A stretch of 12,182 nucleotides of DNA from DASTCC01 sp035711465 (GCA_035711465.1 DASTCC010000301.1:1-12182); one strand, 5' to 3'. Shown: positions 1 through 7,132, numbered from the stretch's first letter. Numbers and translations: made by a program. Notes: a model not told the origin generated them from the sequence alone.

Positions 1-1037
1 AGGCGCACGCTGATGATGGCGGTGAGCCCTTCGCGGATGTCCTCGCCGAGCAGGTTCTCGTCCTTGCCCTTGAGCAGGTTGCGGGCCTTGCAGTAGCGGT
101 TCACCACGTTGGTGAGGGCCTTCTTGAAGCCCTCCTCGTGCATGCCGCCTTCGATGGTGTTGATGCCGTTGGCGAACGAGTGGAGGCCGTCGGCGTTGTA
201 ACCGCTGTTCCACTGGAAGGCGATCTCCACCTCCTGGTCTTCCTCGCTCTGCTCGAAGTAGCCGACGGTCTTGAACAGCGCTTCCTTCGACGCGTTGACG
301 TGGCGCACGAAGTCGCTGATGCCGCCGTTGTACTTGTAGCTGACGACGGCGTTGTCGTGCCCCGGGCGCTCGTCGCTGAACCGGATCTCGAGCCCCTTGT
401 TGAGGAAGGCCATCATCTGGAACCGCTCGAGCAGCGTCTGGGCCCGGAAGTCGGTCTCCTCGAAGATCGAGCCGTCGGGCCAGAACCGCACCGTCGTGCC
501 CGTGCGGTTGCGCGGCGCCTTGCCGATCTCCTTGAGCTTCTCGTCGGGCTTGCCCCCGTCGCGGAACGACATGCCGTAGCGCTTGCCATCACGATCGATC
601 TCGACCTCGACCTTGGTGGACAGCGCGTTGACGACCGAGACCCCGACCCCGTGCAGGCCGCCGGAGACCTTGTAGCCGTCGCCGCCGAACTTGCCCCCCG
701 CGTGGAGCACGGTGAGCACGACCTCGGCGGCCGAACGGCCGCTCTCGTGCAGATCGACCGGAATGCCGCGGCCGTCGTCGACGACGGTCACCGACTCGTC
801 GATGTGGATGGTGACGTTGATGTTCTTGCAGAAGCCGGCCAGCGCCTCGTCAATCGAGTTGTCGACGACTTCGTAGACGAGATGATGCAACCCGAGCGGG
901 CCGGTCGAGCCGATGTACATCGCCGGCCGTTTGCGAACCGCTTCGAGCCCTTCGAGGACTTTGATTTTGTCGGCGCCGTAGTCATCGCCGCTGGCGGGCG
1001 CACCTGCGCCCGGAACGTGGAGCTCCGTCTTGGTCAT
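1..1037 (-). CDS. gyrB: DNA gyrase subunit B, N-terminal part (cut by window edge)
   Basis: This is the ATPase subunit of DNA gyrase, which with GyrA introduces negative supercoils ahead of replication forks. The reverse strand encodes 345 residues from an ATG at 1037 and runs off the left edge, so the rest of the transducer domain and the TOPRIM and C-terminal regions are not seen. The GHKL ATPase fold is clear: KVLEGLEAVRKRPAMYIG (residues 26-43), the EVVDNSIDEALAG helix with Asn60 and catalytic Glu64, VVDDGRGIP (85-93) and the GGLHGVGVSVVNALS nucleotide lid (126-140). An AGGA motif lies 3 bases before the ATG. The gene follows dnaN by 26 bp, so the two are probably cotranscribed. ParE is a paralogue with the same N-terminal motifs; position next to dnaN favours GyrB. 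Confidence 0.96.
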   Translation of the reverse strand, partial: MTKTELHVPGAGAPASGDDYGADKIKVLEGLEAVRKRPAMYIGSTGPLGLHHLVYEVVDNSIDEALAGFCKNINVTIHIDESVTVVDDGRGIPVDLHESGRSAAEVVLTVLHAGGKFGGDGYKVSGGLHGVGVSVVNALSTKVEVEIDRDGKRYGMSFRDGGKPDEKLKEIGKAPRNRTGTTVRFWPDGSIFEETDFRAQTLLERFQMMAFLNKGLEIRFSDERPGHDNAVVSYKYNGGISDFVRHVNASKEALFKTVGYFEQSEEDQEVEIAFQWNSGYNADGLHSFANGINTIEGGMHEEGFKKALTNVVNRYCKARNLLKGKDENLLGEDIREGLTAIISVR

Positions 1038-1063
1038 TCGTCCTGCAGCCTGGGGGTCAGCCG

Positions 1064-2170
1064 TCAAATCCGCATCGGCATGATGACGTAGGTGTAGTCG
1101 TAACCTTCCGCGCCAATCGGCTTGACGACCGCCTGGCTCATCTCGTCCTTGAATTCGAGCTGGACGTTCTCGGTCTCCACCACGTTCAGAAAGTTGTCCA
1201 CGTAGTCGGCGTTGAAGCAGATCTGCATCGCCGACCCGCCGTATTCGACCGGCAGCACTTCGTGCGCTTCGCCGAGGTCCGGCGTGCTCGACGTGATCTC
1301 GACCTGGTCCTTGCCGATCGCGAACTTCACCGCTTTCGATCGCTCGTTCGAGAGCAGCCGCACGCGCCGCACCGCCGACGCCAGGCGATCGCGATCGAAA
1401 TCGATGCGCTTGTCGTTGGCCTTCGGGATCACCCGCTCGTAGGCCGGGAAGTTGGCGTCGATCTTCCTCGAGATCAGCAGCCGTTCACCGGCGCGAAAGA
1501 AGAGATGGTTCTCGCCCTGCGAGAACTCGATCGCCTCGCCGCCGTCGATGAGCCGCGCCACTTCGTTCAGCGTCTTCCGCGGCAGGAGCACTTCGCTCTT
1601 CGCGCCCTGGCCCGGCGACTCCTGCACGCTGATGAACGCCAGCCGGTGACCGTCGGTCGCGACCATGCTCATCGAGTCGGGCCGGAGCACGAGCTGCGCG
1701 CCGTTGAGGAAGTAGCGCGTGTCTTCGCTCGTGATCGCAAATCGCGTGTGCGAGATCATCCGCTTCATCGCCGCGCCGGGCAGCACCGCCTCGGCCGGTC
1801 CGGAGTCCTGCGGCGGCGTGGGAAACTCGCTCGCCGGCAGCGTCTGCATCCGCGACTCGAATCGATCGGCCGCGACGGTGACGCTCTTCCCGCCCTTGTC
1901 CTCTTCGATCCGAATCTCCGTGTCCGGCAGCGCGCTGACGATCTCGAACAGCTTCTTGGCCGGCAGCGTCAGCGTGCCGGGCTTGCCGACCTGCGCTTCG
2001 CAGCGGCTGCGCAGACCGACGTCGAGGTCGGTCGCGAGCAGCGAGACTTTGTCCTTTGCGGCGTCGATCAGGACGTTGGCCAGAATCGGAATGGTGTTCT
2101 TCCGCTCGACGATGCCTTGGAGGAGAGAGAGTTCTTTCAGCAGATCGTTCTTGCGGACTACCAGTTCCAT
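1064..2170 (-). CDS. dnaN: DNA polymerase III beta subunit (sliding clamp)
   Basis: This is the ring-shaped clamp that encircles DNA and tethers DNA polymerase III and other partners. The product is 368 aa, near the 366 of E. coli. The N-terminus MELVVRKNDLLKELSLLQGI, the LLATDLDVGLRSR segment (44-56), MVATDGHRLAFISV (169-182) and the C-terminal YVIMPMRI, which forms part of the partner-binding pocket, are all typical. The frame stays open upstream to 2281, but the ATG at 2170 is chosen because it gives the family N-terminus and has a GAGGA motif about 9 bases upstream. Its own extended -10 promoter lies at 2247-2255. Downstream comes gyrB after 26 bp, with no recF between. Confidence 0.97.
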   Translation of the reverse strand: MELVVRKNDLLKELSLLQGIVERKNTIPILANVLIDAAKDKVSLLATDLDVGLRSRCEAQVGKPGTLTLPAKKLFEIVSALPDTEIRIEEDKGGKSVTVAADRFESRMQTLPASEFPTPPQDSGPAEAVLPGAAMKRMISHTRFAITSEDTRYFLNGAQLVLRPDSMSMVATDGHRLAFISVQESPGQGAKSEVLLPRKTLNEVARLIDGGEAIEFSQGENHLFFRAGERLLISRKIDANFPAYERVIPKANDKRIDFDRDRLASAVRRVRLLSNERSKAVKFAIGKDQVEITSSTPDLGEAHEVLPVEYGGSAMQICFNADYVDNFLNVVETENVQLEFKDEMSQAVVKPIGAEGYDYTYVIMPMRI

Positions 2171-2246
2171 GGATGGGGCGTCCTCGCGCTCGCGCCCGCA
2201 CGATGCGGGGATCGTTCGGATTGAACGAAGATCAGTAAGACAAACA

Positions 2247-2255
2247 ATTATAACA
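2247..2255 (-). promoter_or_regulatory. Extended -10 promoter for dnaN
   Basis: On the reverse strand the sequence reads TGTTATAAT, a perfect TATAAT hexamer with an upstream TGn extension. No good TTGACA lies at 16-18 bp, as expected for an extended -10 promoter. Transcription would start near 2240, leaving a leader of about 70 nt before the dnaN ATG at 2170. The segment 2225-2265 is unusually AT-rich for this genome. Confidence 0.7.
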
Positions 2256-2331
2256 GGAATAAGGGCCTGTTGGGGTTGCAATGCCCGTCCGTAAATCGTC
2301 TATTTTCAGCCGCTTACCCTGTGCACCCGGA

Positions 2332-2340
2332 TGTGGATTT
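2332..2340 (-). promoter_or_regulatory. DnaA box-like site in dnaA-dnaN gap
   Basis: The plus strand reads TGTGGATTT, so the reverse strand is AAATCCACA, which keeps the TCCACA core of the TTATCCACA consensus with two mismatches at its left end. It lies between dnaA and dnaN, 86 bp from a second box at 2418-2426. Confidence 0.5.
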
Positions 2341-2417
2341 CCGGTGCGGATCGTTCGCGTGATCCTGTCGAAAAACACCCTCGCCGGACGCCTCAACACC
2401 CGTCCACATCCTGGTCC

Positions 2418-2426
2418 TGTGGAAAA
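2418..2426 (-). promoter_or_regulatory. DnaA box in dnaA-dnaN gap
   Basis: The plus strand reads TGTGGAAAA, that is TTTTCCACA on the reverse strand, one mismatch from TTATCCACA. It is identical to the paired boxes upstream of dnaA (3908-3927). It lies 33 bp past the dnaA stop codon. A weaker CCGTCCACA is present on the plus strand at 2400-2408. Confidence 0.6.
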
Positions 2427-2437
2427 GCCTTGGCGCG

Positions 2438-2451
2438 GCGCCGATCGGCGC
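2438..2451 (-). other. 14-bp perfect palindrome just downstream of dnaA
   Basis: GCGCCGATCGGCGC is a perfect palindrome 7 bases past the dnaA stop codon. As RNA it would form a 5-bp GC stem with a GATC loop. The nearest T run on the dnaA transcript (TTTT, 2423-2426) lies 11 bases further on and inside a DnaA box, so this is only a weak terminator candidate. It could equally be a protein site or chance in GC-rich DNA. Confidence 0.35.
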
Positions 2452-2458
2452 GTTTCCC

Positions 2459-3817
2459 TCAGCGAAACGACTCAATCAGCGTGTTGACCTGCTTGTTGAA
2501 AACCGCGTCGCGCTGACGCAGTTCCTCGACCTTGCGGATGGAGTGGATCACCGTCGAGTGATGCTTGCCGCCGAAGCTCTTGCCGATCTCCGGAAGCGAC
2601 GCGCTCGTCAGCGCCTTGCACAGATACATCGCGACCTGCCGCGGCATCGCGATCGACTTCGAGTTGTTGCGCGACTTCAGGTCCGCAAGCTTCAGCTGGT
2701 AGTACTCGGCGACGAACTTCTGGATCATGTCGATGCTGACCGCGCGCTCCTCGTGCCGGAGGACGTCGCGCAACACTTCCTGGACGAGCGACATCGACAC
2801 GTCTTTGCCGGTCAGCGACGCGTACGCCAGGAGCCGGATCAGCGATCCCTCGAGCTCGCGGATGTTCGACTTGATCCGCCCGGCGATGTAGAGCGCGACG
2901 TCGTCTGGCAGATCGACGCCCTCGGCGTCGGCTTTGCGCTTGAGAATCGCGATCTTGGTCTCGAGATCCGGCGGCTGGATATCGGCGATCAGGCCCCATT
3001 CGAAGCGGCTCCGCAGCCGTTCCTCGAGCTCGCTGATCTGGTGCGGCGGGCAGTCGCTGCTGAGCACGATCTGCTTCTGCGCGTCGTGCAGCGCGTTGAA
3101 CGTGTGGAAGAACTCCGTCTGCGTCCGTTCCTTGCCGACGATGAACTGGACGTCGTCGACGAGCAGGATGTCGACGCCGCGATAGCGCTCGCGGAACTCG
3201 AGGATGCGATCGTAGCGAATCGCGTTGATGACCTCGTTCATGAAGCGCTCGGCCGAGATGTACGTGAGCTTCAGCCCCGGGCTGTGCGTCAGCACGTACT
3301 GCCCGATCGCGTGCATGAGATGCGTCTTGCCGAGGCCGACGCCGCCGTACAGGAACAGCGGGTTGTACGAGCGCGACGGCGCTTCGGCGACGGCGCGGCA
3401 GGCGGCGTGCGCGAACTGGTTCGAGGCGCCGACGATGAACGTGTCGAACGAATACCGCGGGCTCAGGCCGACGACGTCGCTGATCTCGGGCGTGTCGGGC
3501 TCGGGCAGGTCGATCCCCAGCCCGGCGTCGGCTGCCGGTTCGGGGACGCGAGGGGCCGGCGGCGGCAGATCCTCATGCCCTTCGGGCTGGAAGGTGAGCT
3601 TGGCCTCGGGCCGGCCGACTTCGGCCAGCGCCTCCCGGATGACCCCGGTGTAGTGCTTGAGGAGCCAGTCCACGGCCATGGGATCGCCCACCCGAACCGT
3701 GATCGTGGTCCCGTCGTCGGCCCGGAGCGAGGTCGGTTTGAACCAGGTGTAATAGCTGTAGCGGTTGACTTTCGTCTCGATTCGAGCGAGGACGGAGTCC
3801 CAGATCGTGCCGCTCAT
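2459..3817 (-). CDS. dnaA: Chromosomal replication initiator DnaA
   Basis: This AAA+ ATPase binds DnaA boxes, melts oriC and recruits the helicase. The product is 452 aa. Domain I (1-75) begins MSGTIWDSVLARIETKVNRY; a short acidic, proline-rich linker (about 78-115) is domain II. Domain III has Walker A GGVGLGKTH (158-166), Walker B LLVDD (218-222), the likely arginine finger in EERLRSRF (265-272) and sensor II around R320 in NIRELEG. Domain IV carries the DNA-binding signature GGKHHSTVIHS (416-426). The ATG at 3817 matches the family N-terminus and has an AAGG motif close upstream. The gene is divergent from rpmH, and DnaA-box-like sites lie on both flanks, so autoregulation by DnaA is plausible. 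Confidence 0.98.
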   Translation of the reverse strand: MSGTIWDSVLARIETKVNRYSYYTWFKPTSLRADDGTTITVRVGDPMAVDWLLKHYTGVIREALAEVGRPEAKLTFQPEGHEDLPPPAPRVPEPAADAGLGIDLPEPDTPEISDVVGLSPRYSFDTFIVGASNQFAHAACRAVAEAPSRSYNPLFLYGGVGLGKTHLMHAIGQYVLTHSPGLKLTYISAERFMNEVINAIRYDRILEFRERYRGVDILLVDDVQFIVGKERTQTEFFHTFNALHDAQKQIVLSSDCPPHQISELEERLRSRFEWGLIADIQPPDLETKIAILKRKADAEGVDLPDDVALYIAGRIKSNIRELEGSLIRLLAYASLTGKDVSMSLVQEVLRDVLRHEERAVSIDMIQKFVAEYYQLKLADLKSRNNSKSIAMPRQVAMYLCKALTSASLPEIGKSFGGKHHSTVIHSIRKVEELRQRDAVFNKQVNTLIESFR

Positions 3818-3840
3818 AGCCTTGACAACCCGGATAGCAG

Positions 3841-3858
3841 ATAAATAAAACCTTTATT
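3841..3858. other. AT-rich patch, possible unwinding element or dnaA promoter
   Basis: ATAAATAAAACCTTTATT is 16 A/T out of 18, striking in this GC-rich setting. It lies 24-41 bases upstream of the dnaA start codon and about 38 bp from the nearest DnaA box. It could be the DNA unwinding element of oriC, the -10 region of a dnaA promoter (no clear hexamer pair seen), or both. Confidence 0.45.
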
Positions 3859-3895
3859 CGCAGACAGTTACAGAGGTGACTCCGTGAAACCGCTG

Positions 3896-3927
3896 ATTTC
3901 CACAGGTTTTTCCACAGGTGTGGAAAA
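3896..3927. promoter_or_regulatory. DnaA box cluster with inverted pair
   Basis: Three box-like 9-mers lie within 32 bp: ATTTCCACA (3896-3904, plus), TTTTCCACA (3908-3916, plus) and TGTGGAAAA (3919-3927, that is TTTTCCACA on the minus strand). The last two form a perfect 9-bp inverted repeat with a GG spacer. Each of these two is one mismatch from the E. coli consensus TTATCCACA. Confidence 0.7.
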
Positions 3928-4036
3928 CTTCCGTGCGCGTCGCTCGCCCAGGGAAAGGCTGGCGAATCTACCATAGCCCTGCCGAGGCTGACAACGGACG
4001 GCGGTTTCCGGCGGGAATCCTACGGGTAAGTTGAGA

Positions 4037-4066
4037 TTGACACCCTTTTGAGGGCTTCGCTACGAT
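4037..4066 (+). promoter_or_regulatory. Sigma-70 type promoter for rpmH operon
   Basis: A perfect -35 TTGACA (4037-4042) is followed after 18 bp by TACGAT (4061-4066), two mismatches from TATAAT. The start would be near 4073, giving a leader of about 36 nt to the rpmH ATG. It faces away from dnaA and probably drives rpmH through mnmG. Confidence 0.7.
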
Positions 4067-4079
4067 GACGGTTTCTCCA

Positions 4080-4095
4080 GGGTGGCTCTCCACCC
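4080..4095 (+). promoter_or_regulatory. Hairpin in rpmH leader next to ribosome binding site
   Basis: GGGTGG-CTCT-CCACCC forms a 6-bp stem with a four-base loop. It lies right after the predicted start site and ends 4 bases before the GGGAG ribosome binding motif (4100-4104), which itself lies only 4 bases from the ATG. It may stabilise the mRNA 5' end or affect translation; this is inference. Confidence 0.4.
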
Positions 4096-4108
4096 GGCCG
4101 GGAGTCCA

Positions 4109-4252
4109 ATGAAGCGCACGTTTCAGCCCAATCGTCGCCGGCGCCGCCGCACCCATGGTTTCCTCGTGAGGATGCGGACGAAGAACGGCCGTATCGTTCT
4201 CAAGCGGCGCCGCGCGAAGGGCCGCAAGCGTCTGACGGTGTCCACGTCGTAA
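4109..4252 (+). CDS. rpmH: 50S ribosomal protein L34
   Basis: This small basic protein of the large ribosomal subunit has 47 residues, the usual size (44-48). It begins MKRTFQPNRRRRRRTHGF and contains the family signature around GFLVRMRTKNGRIVLKRRRA, ending in RKRLTVSTS. GGGAG lies 4 bases before the ATG. The gene is first in the plus-strand gene train, directly opposite dnaA, the classic rpmH-dnaA arrangement, and precedes rnpA by 54 bp. Confidence 0.97.
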   Translation: MKRTFQPNRRRRRRTHGFLVRMRTKNGRIVLKRRRAKGRKRLTVSTS

Positions 4253-4306
4253 GTTCCCGCGCGCGGCAGACGACCGCCGCCGCCGGCGGCCTTCGTCATC
4301 CATCTC

Positions 4307-4675
4307 ATGTCCCACAGGTTTGGTCCCGATGTTCGTCTCCGGTCCCGGAGCGAATTCGACGTCGTCCAACGCCAGGGCCGACGTGTGGCCACGCCGCTGC
4401 TCGTGATGCTCGCCCGTCCGAATCAGCTCGATCGCGATCGCCTCGGCATCATCGCGTCGCGCAAGCTCGGCACGGCGGTCGTGCGCGTGCGGGCGAAGCG
4501 GCGCCTGCGCGAGATTTTCCGGACGCGTGGCCGCGGAACGATCGCACCCGCGGCCGGCGCGCTCGATCTGGTCGTGATTCCGCGCCGCGAGATGATTCGC
4601 GCGCCCTACGCGTCGGTGCGATCGACGTTCGCCGCCGCGCTCGAGCGTCTGCGCCGCGACGGAGCGCGATCGTGA
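4307..4675 (+). CDS. rnpA: Ribonuclease P protein component
   Basis: This is the protein subunit of RNase P; it helps the catalytic RNA bind precursor tRNA and cleave its 5' leader. The product is 122 aa. The N-terminus RLRSRSEFDVVQRQGRR (10-26) and the basic helix SRKLGTAVVRVRAKRRLREI (51-70) match the family. The usual RNR motif in that helix reads R60-V61-R62, so the conserved asparagine is replaced. No clear Shine-Dalgarno precedes the ATG at 4307, but there is no other plausible in-frame start nearby and the N-terminus aligns well. The stop overlaps the yidD start by 4 bp (GTGA), implying coupled translation. Confidence 0.93.
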   Translation: MSHRFGPDVRLRSRSEFDVVQRQGRRVATPLLVMLARPNQLDRDRLGIIASRKLGTAVVRVRAKRRLREIFRTRGRGTIAPAAGALDLVVIPRREMIRAPYASVRSTFAAALERLRRDGARS

Positions 4676-4929
4676 CCAACGCCGATCGATGGACGGTGCG
4701 CGCCGGCGTCGCTCTCGTCCACGCGTATCAACTCACGCTCGGACCGCTGATGGGCGGCGCGTGCCGATTCACCCCGTCGTGCTCCGAGTATGCGATCGAC
4801 GCGATCCGCACGCACGGCGCCGGCCGTGGTCTCTGGCTCGCTCTGAAGCGCGTCGCGCGCTGTCATCCGTTCGGCGGACACGGTGTCGATCCCGTACCGC
4901 CGCGCCCGCATCGAAAGCTGACGGTTTAA
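4672..4929 (+). CDS. yidD: Membrane protein insertion efficiency factor YidD
   Basis: YidD is a small membrane-associated protein that aids YidC-dependent insertion. The product is 85 aa, within the family range. The signature is intact: ACRFTPSCSEYAIDAIRTHG (30-49) with Cys31 and Cys37, then CHPFGGHGVDPVP (64-76) with Cys64. It starts with GTG at 4672 inside the rnpA stop (GTGA overlap) and ends 7 bp before yidC, the standard rnpA-yidD-yidC order. An amphipathic N-terminal segment (about 8-28) probably mediates membrane contact. Confidence 0.95.
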   Translation: MTNADRWTVRAGVALVHAYQLTLGPLMGGACRFTPSCSEYAIDAIRTHGAGRGLWLALKRVARCHPFGGHGVDPVPPRPHRKLTV

Positions 4930-4936
4930 CACCTCG

Positions 4937-6649
4937 ATGGAGAAGCGAGTCTTCCTGGCGATCTTCCTGAGCTTTGTCGTGCTCGGGCTGTACCAGTTGC
5001 TCTTCGCGCCGCCGCCGCTCACGCCGCCCGCCGGTCCGGTCGAAGCGGGCGCGCCGGCGACCGCGGCGCAGGCGCCCGGCGCCACGCCGCCGACGCCGAC
5101 GATTCAGCAGGCCGCGCCGTCGGGCGCGACGCCGCTGATCGGGGACGCGGTCGCGCGCGACATCGTCGTCGAGACCGAAGCGATTCGCGCGGTCTTCAAC
5201 ACCAAGGGCGCGACGCTGCGCAGCTGGCAGCTGAAGCACTACCGCGAGCGCGACGGCACGCCGCTCGAGCTCGTGCCCTCGCTCGGCTCGGGCTTCGACT
5301 ACCCGTTCACGCTCGCGACCTCCGACGCGACGCTCTCGGCGACGCTTGCGGCGGCGCTGTTCAAGCCGAGCGCGGAGTCGCTCTCGCTCGGCACCGCGAC
5401 CGGCACGATCAGCTTTCAGTATTCCGACGCGGCCGGTCTCAACGCCCGCAAGACGTTCGTCTTCCAACCCGACGGCAAGCCGTACATCGTCAACGTCGAG
5501 GCGGCAATCGACGTGCAGGGCACGTCGCTGCCGGTGACGCTGAAGTTCGGCCCGGCGCTGCACATCGGCAACGACGTCGGCGGCCCGACGCATCTGCCGG
5601 CGACGGCGCTGATTTCCCGCAGCGGCAAGGTCGATCGCCTGAGCGCGTCGGCGCTGGCGAGCGAACCGCGCTTCGAAGGTCAGCCGAAGTTCGTCGGCGT
5701 CGACGAGCAGTACTTCCTGGTCGCGACGCTGCCCGGATCGCAGGCGATCAAGGCCGATTTCCAGCCGATCACCGTGCCCGGCACCGATCCGGCCGCCACG
5801 CCGCGCACGTTCATCGCCTACAGCGTCGGCACGCCCGGTCCCGGAGCGGCGTCGCTCGCCTGGTTCATCGGCCCGAAGGAGTTCGACATCCTGCGCGCGG
5901 TGGATGGCGAGTTCGTTCGCGCCATCGACTTCGGCATGTTCGCGTGGCTGGTCGTGCCGATGCTTCAGGGCCTGAAGTGGCTCTACGGCTACATCGGCAA
6001 CTACGGGTGGTCGATCGTCGTGCTGACGATCCTGATCAACCTCGTGCTCTTCCCCCTTCGCCACCGCAGCATGGTGTCGATGCGGAAGATGCAGTCGCTG
6101 CAGCCCGAGATCAAAGCGATTCAGGATCGCTACGCGAAGTACAAGCTCACCGATCCGGAGCGCCAGAAGATGAACACGGAGATGATGGCGCTCTACAAGC
6201 AAAAGGGCGTCAACCCGGCGAGCGGCTGCGTGCCGATGCTGCTGACGATGCCGATCCTGTTCGCGTTCTACGCGATGCTCCAGGTCGCGATCGAGCTCCG
6301 CGGCGCGCCGTTCTTCGGCTGGATCCACGATCTGTCGCTGCAGGACCCGACCTACATCTGGCCGCTCCTGATGGGCGGGACGATGTTCTGGCAGCAGAAG
6401 CTGATGCCGGCGTCGACCGATCCGACGCAGGCGAAGATTCTGATGCTGATGCCGATCGTCTTCACGGTCTCGTTCCTGTGGTTCCCGTCGGGCCTGGTGA
6501 TCTACTGGCTGACCAGCAACCTGATGGCGATCGCGCAGCAGTACCTGACCAACCGGATCATCGGCGCGCCCACGGTCGCACGCGTCGTGCGGACCAGCGG
6601 ACCGCCCAAGCCCAACCGCACCGGCGCAGGCCAGGCCGGCAAGCCGTAG
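4937..6649 (+). CDS. yidC: Membrane protein insertase YidC (Oxa1 family)
   Basis: YidC inserts and folds inner-membrane proteins, alone or with SecYEG. The product is 570 aa, the size of diderm YidC. An N-terminal membrane segment (5-23, VFLAIFLSFVVLGLYQLLF) is followed by an Ala/Pro-rich linker (24-66) and the large periplasmic beta domain (about 70-325). The conserved Oxa1 core follows, with membrane segments around 333-350, 356-374, 430-452, 471-485 and 502-530, including GVNPASGCVPMLLTMPI and LWFPSGLVIYWLTSN. The position of the TM2 hydrophilic-groove arginine of E. coli YidC (R366) appears to be Asn368 here. The basic tail after 540 could touch ribosomes. It lies 7 bp after yidD and 9 bp before khpB. 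Confidence 0.97.
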   Translation: MEKRVFLAIFLSFVVLGLYQLLFAPPPLTPPAGPVEAGAPATAAQAPGATPPTPTIQQAAPSGATPLIGDAVARDIVVETEAIRAVFNTKGATLRSWQLKHYRERDGTPLELVPSLGSGFDYPFTLATSDATLSATLAAALFKPSAESLSLGTATGTISFQYSDAAGLNARKTFVFQPDGKPYIVNVEAAIDVQGTSLPVTLKFGPALHIGNDVGGPTHLPATALISRSGKVDRLSASALASEPRFEGQPKFVGVDEQYFLVATLPGSQAIKADFQPITVPGTDPAATPRTFIAYSVGTPGPGAASLAWFIGPKEFDILRAVDGEFVRAIDFGMFAWLVVPMLQGLKWLYGYIGNYGWSIVVLTILINLVLFPLRHRSMVSMRKMQSLQPEIKAIQDRYAKYKLTDPERQKMNTEMMALYKQKGVNPASGCVPMLLTMPILFAFYAMLQVAIELRGAPFFGWIHDLSLQDPTYIWPLLMGGTMFWQQKLMPASTDPTQAKILMLMPIVFTVSFLWFPSGLVIYWLTSNLMAIAQQYLTNRIIGAPTVARVVRTSGPPKPNRTGAGQAGKP

Positions 6650-6658
6650 AATCACGAC

Positions 6659-7117
6659 ATGAACGAGACGCTCGACGCCAGGGTGATCGATTTCGTGCAG
6701 CGCGTGGTCGGCGCGATGGGCCTCGACCTCACCGCCGAGATCGAGGAGACGCCCGACAACATCCGCTTGAACCTTGCCGGTGACGGCGCCGACGAGCTGC
6801 TGCGCCGCAAGGGCGAAGTGCTCGACGCGCTTCAGGTGATCGTCAACACCGCGTTCCGCCGCGACGAGCGCGGCGATCGCCACTACGTCGTCGACGCGCT
6901 CGGCTTTCGCAAGGGCAAGGACGCCGAGCTCCGCCAGATGGCGCAGTTCCTGATGGAGAAGGCGCGCACCAGCGGCACGCCGCAGGAGATCGGCCCGCTC
7001 AATCCCTACGCGCGGCGCATCGTTCACCTCACCGTCGCGGAGGACGTGGCGCTCACTTCCGAGAGCATCGGCGACGCGTTCCTCAAGAGCGTGGTGATCT
7101 CGCTCAAGCACGAGTAG
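6659..7117 (+). CDS. khpB: KH-R3H RNA-binding protein KhpB/Jag
   Basis: This 152-aa protein is of the Jag/KhpB/EloR family, RNA-binding proteins encoded next to yidC that, in Firmicutes, act with KhpA in cell elongation. A KH-like domain covers about 5-80, with the RRKGEVLDALQVIVNTAF segment (49-66). An R3H domain follows, with the RxxxH motif RRIVH (119-123) and the SESIGDAFLKSVVI segment (134-147). The separate Jag_N domain found in Firmicute homologues is absent. The first glycine of the KH GxxG loop is missing: the loop reads RRKG (49-52). It lies 9 bp after yidC and 15 bp before mnmE. Confidence 0.9.
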   Translation: MNETLDARVIDFVQRVVGAMGLDLTAEIEETPDNIRLNLAGDGADELLRRKGEVLDALQVIVNTAFRRDERGDRHYVVDALGFRKGKDAELRQMAQFLMEKARTSGTPQEIGPLNPYARRIVHLTVAEDVALTSESIGDAFLKSVVISLKHE

Positions 7118-7132
7118 CGCTCGACAGCTGCG

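Larger units (their letters stand above)
3818..4036. other. Candidate oriC / dnaA-rpmH divergent intergenic region
   Basis: This is the point where transcription diverges: replication, ribosome and tRNA-modification genes on both sides are co-oriented with forks leaving from here. It contains an AT-rich patch (3841-3858) next to dnaA and three DnaA-box-like sites (3896-3927). The segment 3931-4036 shows nothing clear. The origin call is an inference from gene orientation, dnaA adjacency and boxes; a second box group lies in the dnaA-dnaN gap. Confidence 0.6.

Noticed and set aside
138..1091. Plus-strand open frame of 317 codons opposite gyrB
   Set aside because: The minus strand encodes a clear GyrB N-terminus; the plus-strand peptide is low complexity.
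2438..2451. Confident Rho-independent terminator for dnaA
   Set aside because: The stem is only 5 bp and no T run follows directly.
2543..3844. Plus-strand open frame of 433 codons opposite dnaA
   Set aside because: DnaA motifs on the minus strand are complete; the shadow frame has no domain.
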